Source of the DNA: Rickettsiales bacterium UBA2645
Lineage (GTDB): Bacteria; Pseudomonadota; Alphaproteobacteria; Rickettsiales; UBA1997
Direction: 5' to 3'
DNA length: 64,000 nucleotides
NCBI GenBank assembly: GCA_002359655.1
Contig: DENL01000031.1
Coordinates: 1-64,000, forward strand
Shown: positions 8,079-16,542 of the stretch, piece by piece
Numbering within the stretch: position 1 is the stretch's first letter
Layout: every line of letters starts with the position of its first letter
Program-made: the position numbers and the translations under genes
Notes under the pieces: generated by a model
The model's database searches: none
What the model saw: the letters and a program-made list of their open reading frames with translations, nothing else
Told to the model about the DNA's origin: nothing

Positions 8079-9335
8079 TTAGCCTTTGATTTTTTTAATC
8101 TTGATCAAGATTAAATCGTTGCCTTTCTTCTTCAAAATTTCGAAATAATAGTCATTGATTACGAAATTTTCTCTTTCTTCAGGAATACGTCCCAAACTGC
8201 TAATTACAAAGGCTGCTAAGTTGTAGGCATCATCGTCTTCGGTAATATTCCATTCCAGTCTTTTATTAATATCGCGAATCAAAACCTTACCAGCAATTTT
8301 ATAAGCACCGCTTTTGATCTTGATAATATTAACATCAATCTCGTCTTCTTTTTCTTTGATGTCGCCGACAATTTCTTCTAAAATATCCTCCAGCGTTACC
8401 ATTCCAAGCAAAGAGCCATATTCGTCAATTACTAATGCCATGCGTTTTTTCTTTTTGCGAAATAGAAATAATTGAGCACGCAAACTGTTGCTTGAAGGCA
8501 CAAACCAAACTTCAGTAGTAATTGATTTGAGATTAAATTTGCTCAAGTCGCTTTTGAAAAAATGTAAAGCTTTTAATAATTTTCTAACATTCAGAATCGC
8601 CACAATATTTTCTTTATTCCCTTGCCACAGCGGAATACGAGTATAGCCGCTGGCTAGCGCCAGCTTGATTATTTCTTTTATTGGCAAATCAATATTAATT
8701 ACTTCGATGTCTTTGCGATGTACCATAATCTCGCTGATCTCGGTGTCTGACAAATCCAAAATACCGTCGATCATGTCTTTATCATATTTGTAAATTGAGC
8801 CTTCTTTGTGCTTCAGGCTGATAGTGTCGCGTATTTCCTCCAGCTCGACTGCCGAAGATTTTTTTCTCTTAGCTATGAAGAAAAAATTAACGACTTTGTG
8901 AATCGAATTAGTGACGGGGAAAAATATTATCACCAAAAAATTAATTACGGGCGCAAAGAATAAAGAAATTCCATCGGGATTTTTAACGGCAAAAGTTTTC
9001 GGCAAAACTTCAGCAAAAATTAAAACGACCAAGGTCATCACAATTGTGGAGAAAAACAAACCAGAGTCGCCAAACATTTTTATAAAAAGACTAGTCGCAA
9101 TCGCTGAAGATAAAATGTTGATAGCGTTATTACCAAACAACATAGTGCTGATGACTTTTTCGCGATTTTCTAAAAGGCGTTCTAAAATTTTTGCGCGTTT
9201 ATTTTCTTCGGAAGCGAGTCGATGAATCTTAGCTTTAGAAACAGCTGTAATTGCGGTTTCAAAGCAAGCAAACAAAGAGGAAAGAACAATTAGTCCAGCA
9301 ACAATTAAAAAATCAAATTCAATTACATCAGTCAT
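8079..9335 (-). CDS. CNNM/CorC-like membrane protein with CBS pair
   Basis: 418 residues. About 190 N-terminal residues form the CNNM (DUF21) membrane domain with four hydrophobic segments. Two CBS repeats follow (roughly 200-325; ASGYTRIPLWQG and VIDEYGSLLGMVTLEDILEEIVG are typical). The C-terminal CorC_HlyC domain comes last. Related proteins are linked to magnesium or cobalt efflux or to haemolysin-like activity. The stop lies 10 bases past the end of the ModA-like gene, converging with it. The ATG is 5 bases from the end of the permease gene upstream, so the two minus-strand genes are probably one unit. Confidence 0.88.
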   Translation of the reverse strand: MTDVIEFDFLIVAGLIVLSSLFACFETAITAVSKAKIHRLASEENKRAKILERLLENREKVISTMLFGNNAINILSSAIATSLFIKMFGDSGLFFSTIVMTLVVLIFAEVLPKTFAVKNPDGISLFFAPVINFLVIIFFPVTNSIHKVVNFFFIAKRKKSSAVELEEIRDTISLKHKEGSIYKYDKDMIDGILDLSDTEISEIMVHRKDIEVINIDLPIKEIIKLALASGYTRIPLWQGNKENIVAILNVRKLLKALHFFKSDLSKFNLKSITTEVWFVPSSNSLRAQLFLFRKKKKRMALVIDEYGSLLGMVTLEDILEEIVGDIKEKEDEIDVNIIKIKSGAYKIAGKVLIRDINKRLEWNITEDDDAYNLAAFVISSLGRIPEERENFVINDYYFEILKKKGNDLILIKIKKIKG

Positions 9336-9340
9336 GATTT

Positions 9341-10429
9341 TTAAGAAGAAAGAGAGTCAAAGTTGAGTCTTGGATCAATAATCTTGTAGGTAAAATCACT
9401 GATGATGGCAGTAACCAAACCAATAATTGTAAAGAAATAAAGCGTGCCAAACATCACCGGATAATCACGTGATATCGCAGATTCATAGCCCAAAAGACCA
9501 AGTCCGTCTAAAGAAAAAATTACTTCCGTCAACATTGAGCCTGTGAATAAAATACCGACCAAAGCTGCAGGAAAGCCAGCAATCACAATCATCAAGGCGT
9601 TACGAAAAACATGTTTATATAAAACTGATTTTTGATTTAAACCTTTGGCGTAAGCGGTTAAAACATATTGTTTATTGATCTCTTCTAAAAAAGAATTTTT
9701 TACAAAAAATGTTAACGAGGCAAATCCACCAATCACCATTGAAATAATTGGTAAGGCCATATGCCAAAAATAGTCAGCAATTTTTTGATACCAATTTAAG
9801 TCGTGAAAATTTTCCGAAACCAAGCCGCGCAAGGGGAAGATATTTAAGAAATTTCCGCCAGCAAAAAATATGATTAACAAAATCGCAAATAGAAATGATG
9901 GAATAGCATGACCAAAAATTACAATTCCACTACTGACAATATCAAATTTTGAACCATCGCGTAGTGCTTTTTTTATTCCTAAAGGAATTGAGATTAAATA
10001 GACCAATATTGTACTCCAAAGGCCAATTGAAATTGATACAGGAAGTTTTTCGAAAATTAAATCCAATACTTTTTTGTCTTGATAAAAGCTGACACCAAAA
10101 TCGAAAGTTAGAAATTTTTTCATCATCAAAGTGAAGCGCTGCCACAATGGTAAATCAAAGCCGTAGAGTAGTTTTATTTTTTCGATAATTTCAGGATCAA
10201 TACCAACTGAACCGCGATATTTTGAGTCGGAATTTGCTGATAAATCTTGCGTGAAATTATTGGTTATGTCTTGCGAGGCAACTTCACCACTGACTTTTGA
10301 AGCGTGGTTCATTTTAGCGATAAATTGTTCTACAGGGCCACCAGGAGCGGTTTGGATAATCATGAAATTTAACAACATGATTATGAATAATGTTGGGAAA
10401 ATTAGAAGGAAGCGTTTGAGAAAATACAT
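9341..10429 (-). CDS. ABC transporter permease, YejB/DppB-like
   Basis: 362 residues. An N-terminal membrane helix carries LLNFMIIQTAPGGPVEQ, the signature of peptide and microcin C permeases of the YejB type. A periplasmic insert and a five-helix permease core follow. The EAA-type loop AYAKGLNQKSVLYKHVFRNAL contacts the ATPase. In YejABEF systems a binding protein, a second permease and a double ATPase accompany it; none is seen next to this gene, so partners must be elsewhere or lost. It imports peptides or related compounds across the inner membrane. Confidence 0.85.
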   Translation of the reverse strand: MYFLKRFLLIFPTLFIIMLLNFMIIQTAPGGPVEQFIAKMNHASKVSGEVASQDITNNFTQDLSANSDSKYRGSVGIDPEIIEKIKLLYGFDLPLWQRFTLMMKKFLTFDFGVSFYQDKKVLDLIFEKLPVSISIGLWSTILVYLISIPLGIKKALRDGSKFDIVSSGIVIFGHAIPSFLFAILLIIFFAGGNFLNIFPLRGLVSENFHDLNWYQKIADYFWHMALPIISMVIGGFASLTFFVKNSFLEEINKQYVLTAYAKGLNQKSVLYKHVFRNALMIVIAGFPAALVGILFTGSMLTEVIFSLDGLGLLGYESAISRDYPVMFGTLYFFTIIGLVTAIISDFTYKIIDPRLNFDSLSS

Positions 10430-10647
10430 TCTGGTTGAAGGTAATAAAAATTCTAGGTTCTTGATACAAGGTCCACTAGCAAAACTAAGTGTCGTCGAGG
10501 GACAGTAAAATTAAGGAGAGAGCTAACAGTGCATCGCTTTTTAACTTAGTTTGAAAGTTGTGCTGGCTGATAGTCCGCTCAGCGTATTGCTTTTCTCGCT
10601 TCGCTCGAAGACAAAACGCTGCCGGGGCGGAAGCATAGCTTTCGCCC
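10430..10647. repeat. Spacer between yejB-like and tolB with strong hairpins
   Basis: No gene is seen. CAGCGT (10580-10585) can pair with ACGCTG (10616-10621) around a loop containing CTCGCTTCGCTCGAAG. A stronger stem follows at 10625-10647: GGGCGGAAGC with GCTTTCGCCC around ATA, ten pairs with one G-T. This stretch is GC-richer than the neighbourhood. Together with the terminator beside it, three hairpins are stacked in about 120 bases, which looks like a decayed or mobile palindromic element. Confidence 0.45.
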
Positions 10648-10696
10648 GCTTAAGGCTAAAAACGACCGTTTAGGTCGTTTTTTTTACGCCTTAAGC
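10648..10696. terminator. Nested bidirectional hairpin at the end of tolB
   Basis: An inner perfect 10-bp stem, AAAAACGACC (10658-10667) with GGTCGTTTTT (10673-10682), is flanked by an outer 9-bp stem, GCTTAAGGC (10648-10656) with GCCTTAAGC (10688-10696). The outer right arm overlaps the tolB stop codon. T-runs follow the inner stem on both strands, so it should terminate tolB. Confidence 0.7.
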
Positions 10697-12091
10697 CCAA
10701 TCAGGGTCAGTCGCTCCTTCGCCTTCTGGCGTTGGAATTTCAAATTCAAATCCAGTAATTATATCAACAATAAATAATCTAGGAATTGATTCTCTTCCGT
10801 AGGCACCACGCTTTTTAGAGTAAATTAAGTAACGACCATTTGGTGACCATTTTGCTCCTTCAACCAAATATCCTTTAGCTAAAATTTTCTCACCTCTACC
10901 AGTTGGCGACATCACACCGACCATAAATTGATTTGATTTAATTTTAGTAAAAGCAATCAAAGTGCCATCTGGAGACCAAACTGGTTTAGAATAATTACCA
11001 CCTTCTTTACTGATGCGCTTCACGCTATCTCCACTTGAGTCCATGATATAAATCTGCTGACCTTCGTCACGATCAGAAGCAAAAGCGATGTATCTAGCAT
11101 CAGGAGAATAAGAAGGAGTCGTATCAATTGCTGGGCTTTTGGTTAGTCTTTTAGCAGTATTTGATAAAATATTCATTTCATAAATATCGCTATTTCCATC
11201 AATAATTGCTGAAAGAATTATGGTGTTACGATCTTTTGGATTAGTTGCAGCAGCAAATGTTGTACCTTGAAAACCGCCTACTTTCTTAGCTCTAAGAGTA
11301 TTTAAATCTAAGCTAAAAATTTGTGGCTGGCGTTTTCCAAAATAGCGTAAGTAAAAAATCTCGTCAGGTTTTTTAGAGAAAATTGGAGTTAAAACTAAAT
11401 CTCTACCATCGGTAAGGATACGGCGATTTTCCCCGTCAAAATCAATCAGATTAATTTTTTTAATACGCTTGCTGGCACTACCAATCTCTGAAACATAAAG
11501 AATCTGAGAATCAAAATGACTGATTTTTTCGCCAGAAATTGCTTTGAAAATTTCACCAGAAATCATGTTAGACATTTTGCGATAATTATCCGACGAAGCC
11601 GAATAAAATTTTCCGAAAAGTTGGCGCTGATCGAGCACATCCCACATTCTGATTCTAACTTCTAAATTGCCGACACTATCACGATTAAATTGGCCAACGA
11701 TAATTGCACCAATTCCAGCTTTACTGTATTTTTCAAAATTCGGCAGAGACTCGACTGTCAAGGCTTCTGGCATGATAACATTGCTTGGAGCTTGGTTATT
11801 TACAACACCAATTGTTACAGGTTTTGGCATTGAAAATTCCATCTGCCCACCCTGCTTTACAATCTCAAATAAATCTGTGCTTTTAAGATTTCTTCTGACG
11901 CGTTCTAAAATTTCAGAAATGTCACTATTAATTTGTGGATCAGTAGAATCAAAACCAAAAAATAAAATTTTAGTTTTAGGAATTTCTTCATTTTTTACCG
12001 AAAAGGAAGCAAAGGCAAAAGCTCTAGAACCAAAGCTAAGCAGCATTATAGAGATCAATATCAAGTACAGAGATTTTTGAGAAATTTTCAT
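10691..12091 (-). CDS. tolB: Tol-Pal system protein TolB
   Basis: Periplasmic beta-propeller protein that links Pal at the outer membrane to the Tol motor and supports outer-membrane constriction. 466 residues with a signal peptide at about 1-28. An N-terminal alpha/beta domain (FFGFDSTD, VIVGQFNRD) is followed by WD40-like TolB repeats with SPDARYIAFASDRD, SPDGTLIAF and SPNGRYLIYS. It starts 2 bases after hslV and is probably co-transcribed with it. tolQRA and pal are not in the window. Confidence 0.94.
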   Translation of the reverse strand: MKISQKSLYLILISIMLLSFGSRAFAFASFSVKNEEIPKTKILFFGFDSTDPQINSDISEILERVRRNLKSTDLFEIVKQGGQMEFSMPKPVTIGVVNNQAPSNVIMPEALTVESLPNFEKYSKAGIGAIIVGQFNRDSVGNLEVRIRMWDVLDQRQLFGKFYSASSDNYRKMSNMISGEIFKAISGEKISHFDSQILYVSEIGSASKRIKKINLIDFDGENRRILTDGRDLVLTPIFSKKPDEIFYLRYFGKRQPQIFSLDLNTLRAKKVGGFQGTTFAAATNPKDRNTIILSAIIDGNSDIYEMNILSNTAKRLTKSPAIDTTPSYSPDARYIAFASDRDEGQQIYIMDSSGDSVKRISKEGGNYSKPVWSPDGTLIAFTKIKSNQFMVGVMSPTGRGEKILAKGYLVEGAKWSPNGRYLIYSKKRGAYGRESIPRLFIVDIITGFEFEIPTPEGEGATDPDWA

Positions 12092-12093
12092 TT

Positions 12094-12645
12094 TTACAGA
12101 GTCTCAATAATGATATTGTTATTGGTATAAACGCATAAGTCGGCGGCAATTTTCATTGATTTTTTGATAATTTCTTCAGCTTCCATTCCGTCAATTACAA
12201 CCAATGCTCTTGCTGCAGCCAAGGCAAAATTTCCACCAGAACCAATTGCCACAACTCCATCTTCAGGCTCAAGAACATCACCATTTCCGGTTAAAACTAG
12301 TGAGATATTTTTATCAACCACGATCATCATCGCTTCCAAACGACGTAGATATTTATCAGTACGCCAGTCTTTTGCCAACTCAACACAGGCACGCATCAAT
12401 TGATTTGGGTATTGCTCGAGTTTGCTTTCAAGTCTTTCAAACAAAGTAAACGCATCGGCTGTAGCGCCAGCAAAACCGCCAACTATTGAACCATCGCCGA
12501 GTTTACGAATTTTTTTAGCATTAGATTTTAAAACAGTTTGCCCCAAAGAAACTTGTCCATCTCCAGCAATAGCAACTTTGCCATTTTTGCGTACTGAAAG
12601 AATTGTTGTTCCGTAAAGTTGAGAAGGATCTTTATGATCAAGCAT
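12094..12645 (-). CDS. hslV: ATP-dependent protease proteolytic subunit HslV
   Basis: Threonine protease of the HslUV (ClpYQ) complex, 183 residues. The mature N-terminal Thr lies in YGTTILSVRKNGKVAIAGDG, after a short propeptide. GSGGNFALAAARAL and CVYTNNN are conserved. Its ATPase partner hslU, normally the next gene, is absent here; tolB follows instead. It is a cytosolic quality-control protease. Confidence 0.95.
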   Translation of the reverse strand: MLDHKDPSQLYGTTILSVRKNGKVAIAGDGQVSLGQTVLKSNAKKIRKLGDGSIVGGFAGATADAFTLFERLESKLEQYPNQLMRACVELAKDWRTDKYLRRLEAMMIVVDKNISLVLTGNGDVLEPEDGVVAIGSGGNFALAAARALVVIDGMEAEEIIKKSMKIAADLCVYTNNNIIIETL

Positions 12646-12753
12646 AGATAAATAGATTTAGATTTTTTCGTAACACAAGTAGAGTCACGCTTGTACAGAG
12701 TTTCATATGCCAAAGCCGTTTTATAGTTTCGAGTAGCTTTGATATATTTCAGA

Positions 12754-12782
12754 TTTAGAAAATATTCGCATCAATATATAAT
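12754..12782 (+). promoter_or_regulatory. Candidate ampG promoter
   Basis: TTTAGA (12754-12759) and a perfect TATAAT (12777-12782) are separated by 17 bases, about 30 bases upstream of the ampG ATG. The surrounding spacer carries short AT-rich repeats of CTAAATCTAAAATCTAAAACC type just before the gene. Motif evidence only. Confidence 0.45.
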
Positions 12783-12811
12783 GCTAAATCTAAAATCTAA
12801 AACCTAAATTG

Positions 12812-14053
12812 ATGAAACAGCAAAAATCTTACAAAAATTTTGTTATAATTTTTTTCTTAGGAATTTCTAGCGGATTACCTTTGGCTCTTATTCTATCAAC
12901 TCTAAAAGCCTTTTTACTTGAGCGCGGTTTTGATTTAAAAACTATAGGATTTTTTTCTTTAGTTTCGTTGCCTTACACAATTAAATTTTGTTTTGCGCCA
13001 ATTATCGATTCTTGCTCTATTCCATTTCTGACTCGAATTTTAGGACAAAGAAAATCTTGGATAATTATCACACAAATTGCTTTAGCGATTTCAATTTTTG
13101 CCCTTGGCATCGCAGGATTAACCAATGATTTAGCAGCAATTGCAACTTTTGCTTTTTTAGTCGCCTTTGCTTCTGCCAGCCAGGATATTGTGATTGATGG
13201 TTATCGTATCGAATTAATCAAAAAAGAAGATCAAGGATTAGCTGCCAGTTTTTACGTTTATGGTTATCGTATTGGAATGCTGATTTCTGGCGCTGGAGCG
13301 CTTGGCTTGGCTGAAATAATTAGCTGGGATTCAATTTATTTTATTATGGCAGGATTAGCTCTCTCGACTGTTTTAATAACTATTTTTGCTGACGAAACCA
13401 GAAAAAACTTTCAACAAAAAAGTCATAATTTCTCTTCTTGGATTAAACAATCTGTAGTAGATCCTTTCGTTGATTTTACTCATCGCAAACAGTGGTATAC
13501 GATTTTAGCTTTTATTATTTTTTTCAAACTCGGCGATGTTTTTGCTGGCAATCTGACCTTGCCGTTTCTCTTAGAAGTTGGTTTTAGCAAAATTGAGATT
13601 GCTAGCATCGTAAAAACTTTCGGACTTTTTGCGACACTTTTTGGTGTTTTTATTGGTGGAATTTTAGTCAAAAAACTTGGTGTTAATAAATCTCTTTGGA
13701 TCGCTGCATTTTTGCAAATGTCTTCCAACCTTACCTTTTCTTATTTAGCGCAAGTTGGTTATAGTCCAAAAATACTTTATTTGGTAATTTTTATTGAAAA
13801 TTTCAGTGGTGGAATTGGTGATGCAGTTTTTGTCGCCTACTTAAGCAGCCTTTGTTCTTCAGCATTTAGCGCAACTCAATACGCAGTTTTAGTTTCATTT
13901 GCGACATTTTCTCGCAGCCTTTTAACCTCAAGTGCTGGGATGTTTGCCGAAACTTTAGGTTGGTATAAATTTTTTATTCTCTCAACTTTTTTAGCACTTC
14001 CGGGAATAATATTTTTGCTTCTTATAACTCGAAAAATTTTAAGAAAAAATTAG
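12812..14053 (+). CDS. ampG: MFS transporter, AmpG-like muropeptide permease
   Basis: 413 residues, about 12 hydrophobic segments. The N-terminal block GISSGLPLALILSTLKAFL and the loop SLPYTIKFCFAPIID are typical of AmpG, which imports anhydromuropeptides for peptidoglycan recycling. The motif SASQDIVIDGYRIELI is also an AmpG hallmark. The ATG at 12812 is preferred over the TTG one codon earlier. It is divergent from hslV. It fits functionally with the LD-carboxypeptidase gene in this window, the next enzyme of the recycling route. Confidence 0.88.
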   Translation: MKQQKSYKNFVIIFFLGISSGLPLALILSTLKAFLLERGFDLKTIGFFSLVSLPYTIKFCFAPIIDSCSIPFLTRILGQRKSWIIITQIALAISIFALGIAGLTNDLAAIATFAFLVAFASASQDIVIDGYRIELIKKEDQGLAASFYVYGYRIGMLISGAGALGLAEIISWDSIYFIMAGLALSTVLITIFADETRKNFQQKSHNFSSWIKQSVVDPFVDFTHRKQWYTILAFIIFFKLGDVFAGNLTLPFLLEVGFSKIEIASIVKTFGLFATLFGVFIGGILVKKLGVNKSLWIAAFLQMSSNLTFSYLAQVGYSPKILYLVIFIENFSGGIGDAVFVAYLSSLCSSAFSATQYAVLVSFATFSRSLLTSSAGMFAETLGWYKFFILSTFLALPGIIFLLLITRKILRKN

Positions 14054-14153
14054 TTGGATTAAATCTGAACTCTTGCTTTACTTTTTTTTGTACAAAAATA
14101 ACTTCAAAATCCAGTTAGAAAAACAGATCCTAAATCCCCGACAAATCTAAGAA

Positions 14154-16541
14154 ATGCTTCGACTCTCGACAGTCAAACCTGCAAAAGAAAAGGTCACAAA
14201 TTACGAAACATCTGCAGGGCATTTTGTTCCTTACAAATGTCATTGGAATTCTAATACCCTTTTCACCTACAAAGAAGAGTTAGTACGCGTTATAAAAATC
14301 AAAGGCTTTGCCTTTGAAACCGCAGATGATATCGATGTCGATTTAAAAAAAAATGCCCGCAATAACTTGTTGAAGAACATGTCAACTGGCGGTTTTTCAC
14401 TTTATTTTCACACAATTCGTCGCAAAGAAAAGGGCTTTCCTGACGGTGAAATGCCCGACGCATTTTCTGAGCGCGTTAATCGCGAGTGGGCTACAAAACA
14501 CTCCGACGACAAGAGTTTCATCAACGAACACTATATCACTATAATCAAAGGTTCTGATAAATCTGGTGCTGCTGTCATTGAGCATTTAGCTAAAAAATTA
14601 CAACACAAAACAGACAAATCTTCTTGGGAAAACGATATGCGCGAATCTTTCGGCGAGATAGAAGAAATGACCGAAAGAATACTAACTGGCTTTAGCAATT
14701 ACGGACCGTATTTGCTGGGATTAGTTGACGGACCAGACGGAACAACTTCTGAATTATTAGAATTTTTATCACGTCTAGTCAACTGTGGCTACTCACAACC
14801 AATGATGCTTCCAGCAGGAAAAATATCACATCATTTGCCAATCAGTCGCTTATATTTTGGGAAAAAATCAATCGAAGCTCATCACCCAACTAGTATTAAA
14901 TACGCTGGAATTGTGGCGATCAAAGAATATCGCCCATCTACTCACGCTGGTTTGCTTGATGGTTTTATGCAAATGCCTTTTGAACTGATAATCAGCCAAT
15001 CTTTTTCTTTCATCAACCGCATGATTGCAATTAGCTCGATGCAATTACAACAAAGAAGATTGATCCAGTCAGAAGATGTAGCAGTTTCACAAATTCAAGA
15101 AATTGATCAAGCTTTAGACTCTGCAATGTCAGGAGCGATTGCTTTTGGTAACCACCATTTGAGCATACTTTGTATTGAAGATACGCCCAAAGCTTTGGAA
15201 AGCGCGCTTTCTTCAGCGGTTGTAGAACTTTCTAACTCTGGTATCAATGGAGTTCGTGAAAAGATAAACATGGAGCCAGCTTATTGGGCACAACTTCCCA
15301 GTAACGCAGAGTTTATGGCACGGCGCTGTGTTATCAACACTCTTAATGTCGCAGCTTTTGCCTCTTTCCATAATTACCCTTCTGGACAAAGAAAGAAAAA
15401 TCACTGGGGTGACGCAGTTACGGTTTTAAATACCGTCTCTGGTACGCCTTTCTTTTTTAATTTTCATGTTCGTGATGTTGGACATTCGATGATTATTGGT
15501 CCAACTGGTGCTGGTAAAACTGTACTTTTAAACTTTCTTTGTGCCCAAGCCCAAAAATTTAGATGCCGCTTATTTTTCTTCGACAAAGATCGTGGTGCTG
15601 AAATTTTTATTCGTGCAATTGACGGCCGCTACACAATTCCAGATGTTGCAGCACCTTCTGGCTTTAATCCCTTACAACTTGAAGACACCAGCGAGAATCG
15701 CTCTTTCTTGATTGAGTTCTTGAAAATTTTAGTTTCCCCAGATGGTAAAGTACTTCCAGCTCATGAAATTGACCGCATTAATGAAGCAGTTGCTGGAAAT
15801 TATAAATTACCAAAACATCAAAGAAGATTGCGTAACATTGCACCTTTTATGGGATTATCTGGTCCTGGAACTTTAGCTGGACGCCTTGAAATGTGGCACT
15901 CTGATGGTTCTCACGCTAAGTTGTTTGATAATGTTGAAGACCGTATTGATTTCACTCTGTCACGTTGTTTTGGTATTGAAATGGGCAAACTTCTACAAGA
16001 TAAAGCCGCTCTTGGCCCAGTTTTGCTTTATCTTTTTCATCGTATCCAAAGCTCTTTGGACGGCAGTCCGACGATGATTGTTTTAGATGAGGCTTGGGCT
16101 TTGATTGGCAATGCAATTTTTGCTCCGAAAATAAAAGATTGGCTAAAGGTTTTAAGAAAGCTCAACACTTTCGTAGTATTTGCTACGCAGTCAGTTGAAG
16201 ATGCTGCAAAAAGCAGTATTTCAGACACTTTGGTACAACAAACTGCAACTCAAATTTTCTTGCCAAATCTGCGCGCTACGAAACTTTATCGCGAAGTATT
16301 TATGCTTTCAGAACGTGAATTTACTCTGGTTAAAACAACAGATCCAGGAAGTAGGTTTTTCTTAGTAAAACAAGATAATGATGGCGTGATTGCTAGAATT
16401 GACTTAAGTGGTATGGACGAAATTATTCGAGTGCTTTCAGCTCGCGTAGATACAGTTGCAATTTTGGATCAAGTTATTGCTGAAGTTGGCTCTGATCCTA
16501 ACGACTGGTTACCAATTTTTTACGAACGCACTCAGAAATAA
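14154..16541 (+). CDS. virB4: Type IV secretion ATPase VirB4
   Basis: 795 residues, normal for VirB4. It is the cytosolic ATPase that energises assembly of the T4SS channel. Walker A is GPTGAGKT (about residue 451) and Walker B is MIVLDEAWALI (about 640). FATQSVEDA and PNLRATKLYREVF are typical C-terminal blocks. The N-terminal CagE_TrbE region (NLLKNMSTGGFSLYFHTIRR) is intact. virB6 follows after one base. No virB3 precedes it; the gene upstream is ampG with 100 bases between. Confidence 0.95.
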   Translation: MLRLSTVKPAKEKVTNYETSAGHFVPYKCHWNSNTLFTYKEELVRVIKIKGFAFETADDIDVDLKKNARNNLLKNMSTGGFSLYFHTIRRKEKGFPDGEMPDAFSERVNREWATKHSDDKSFINEHYITIIKGSDKSGAAVIEHLAKKLQHKTDKSSWENDMRESFGEIEEMTERILTGFSNYGPYLLGLVDGPDGTTSELLEFLSRLVNCGYSQPMMLPAGKISHHLPISRLYFGKKSIEAHHPTSIKYAGIVAIKEYRPSTHAGLLDGFMQMPFELIISQSFSFINRMIAISSMQLQQRRLIQSEDVAVSQIQEIDQALDSAMSGAIAFGNHHLSILCIEDTPKALESALSSAVVELSNSGINGVREKINMEPAYWAQLPSNAEFMARRCVINTLNVAAFASFHNYPSGQRKKNHWGDAVTVLNTVSGTPFFFNFHVRDVGHSMIIGPTGAGKTVLLNFLCAQAQKFRCRLFFFDKDRGAEIFIRAIDGRYTIPDVAAPSGFNPLQLEDTSENRSFLIEFLKILVSPDGKVLPAHEIDRINEAVAGNYKLPKHQRRLRNIAPFMGLSGPGTLAGRLEMWHSDGSHAKLFDNVEDRIDFTLSRCFGIEMGKLLQDKAALGPVLLYLFHRIQSSLDGSPTMIVLDEAWALIGNAIFAPKIKDWLKVLRKLNTFVVFATQSVEDAAKSSISDTLVQQTATQIFLPNLRATKLYREVFMLSEREFTLVKTTDPGSRFFLVKQDNDGVIARIDLSGMDEIIRVLSARVDTVAILDQVIAEVGSDPNDWLPIFYERTQK

Positions 16542-16542
16542 A

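Noticed and set aside
8911..9225. 104-codon ORF opposite the CorC-like gene
   Set aside because: Shadow of the membrane domain; Lys-rich because the sense strand is Phe/Leu-rich.
11667..12080. 137-codon ORF opposite tolB
   Set aside because: Antisense to the tolB 5' end; no family resemblance.
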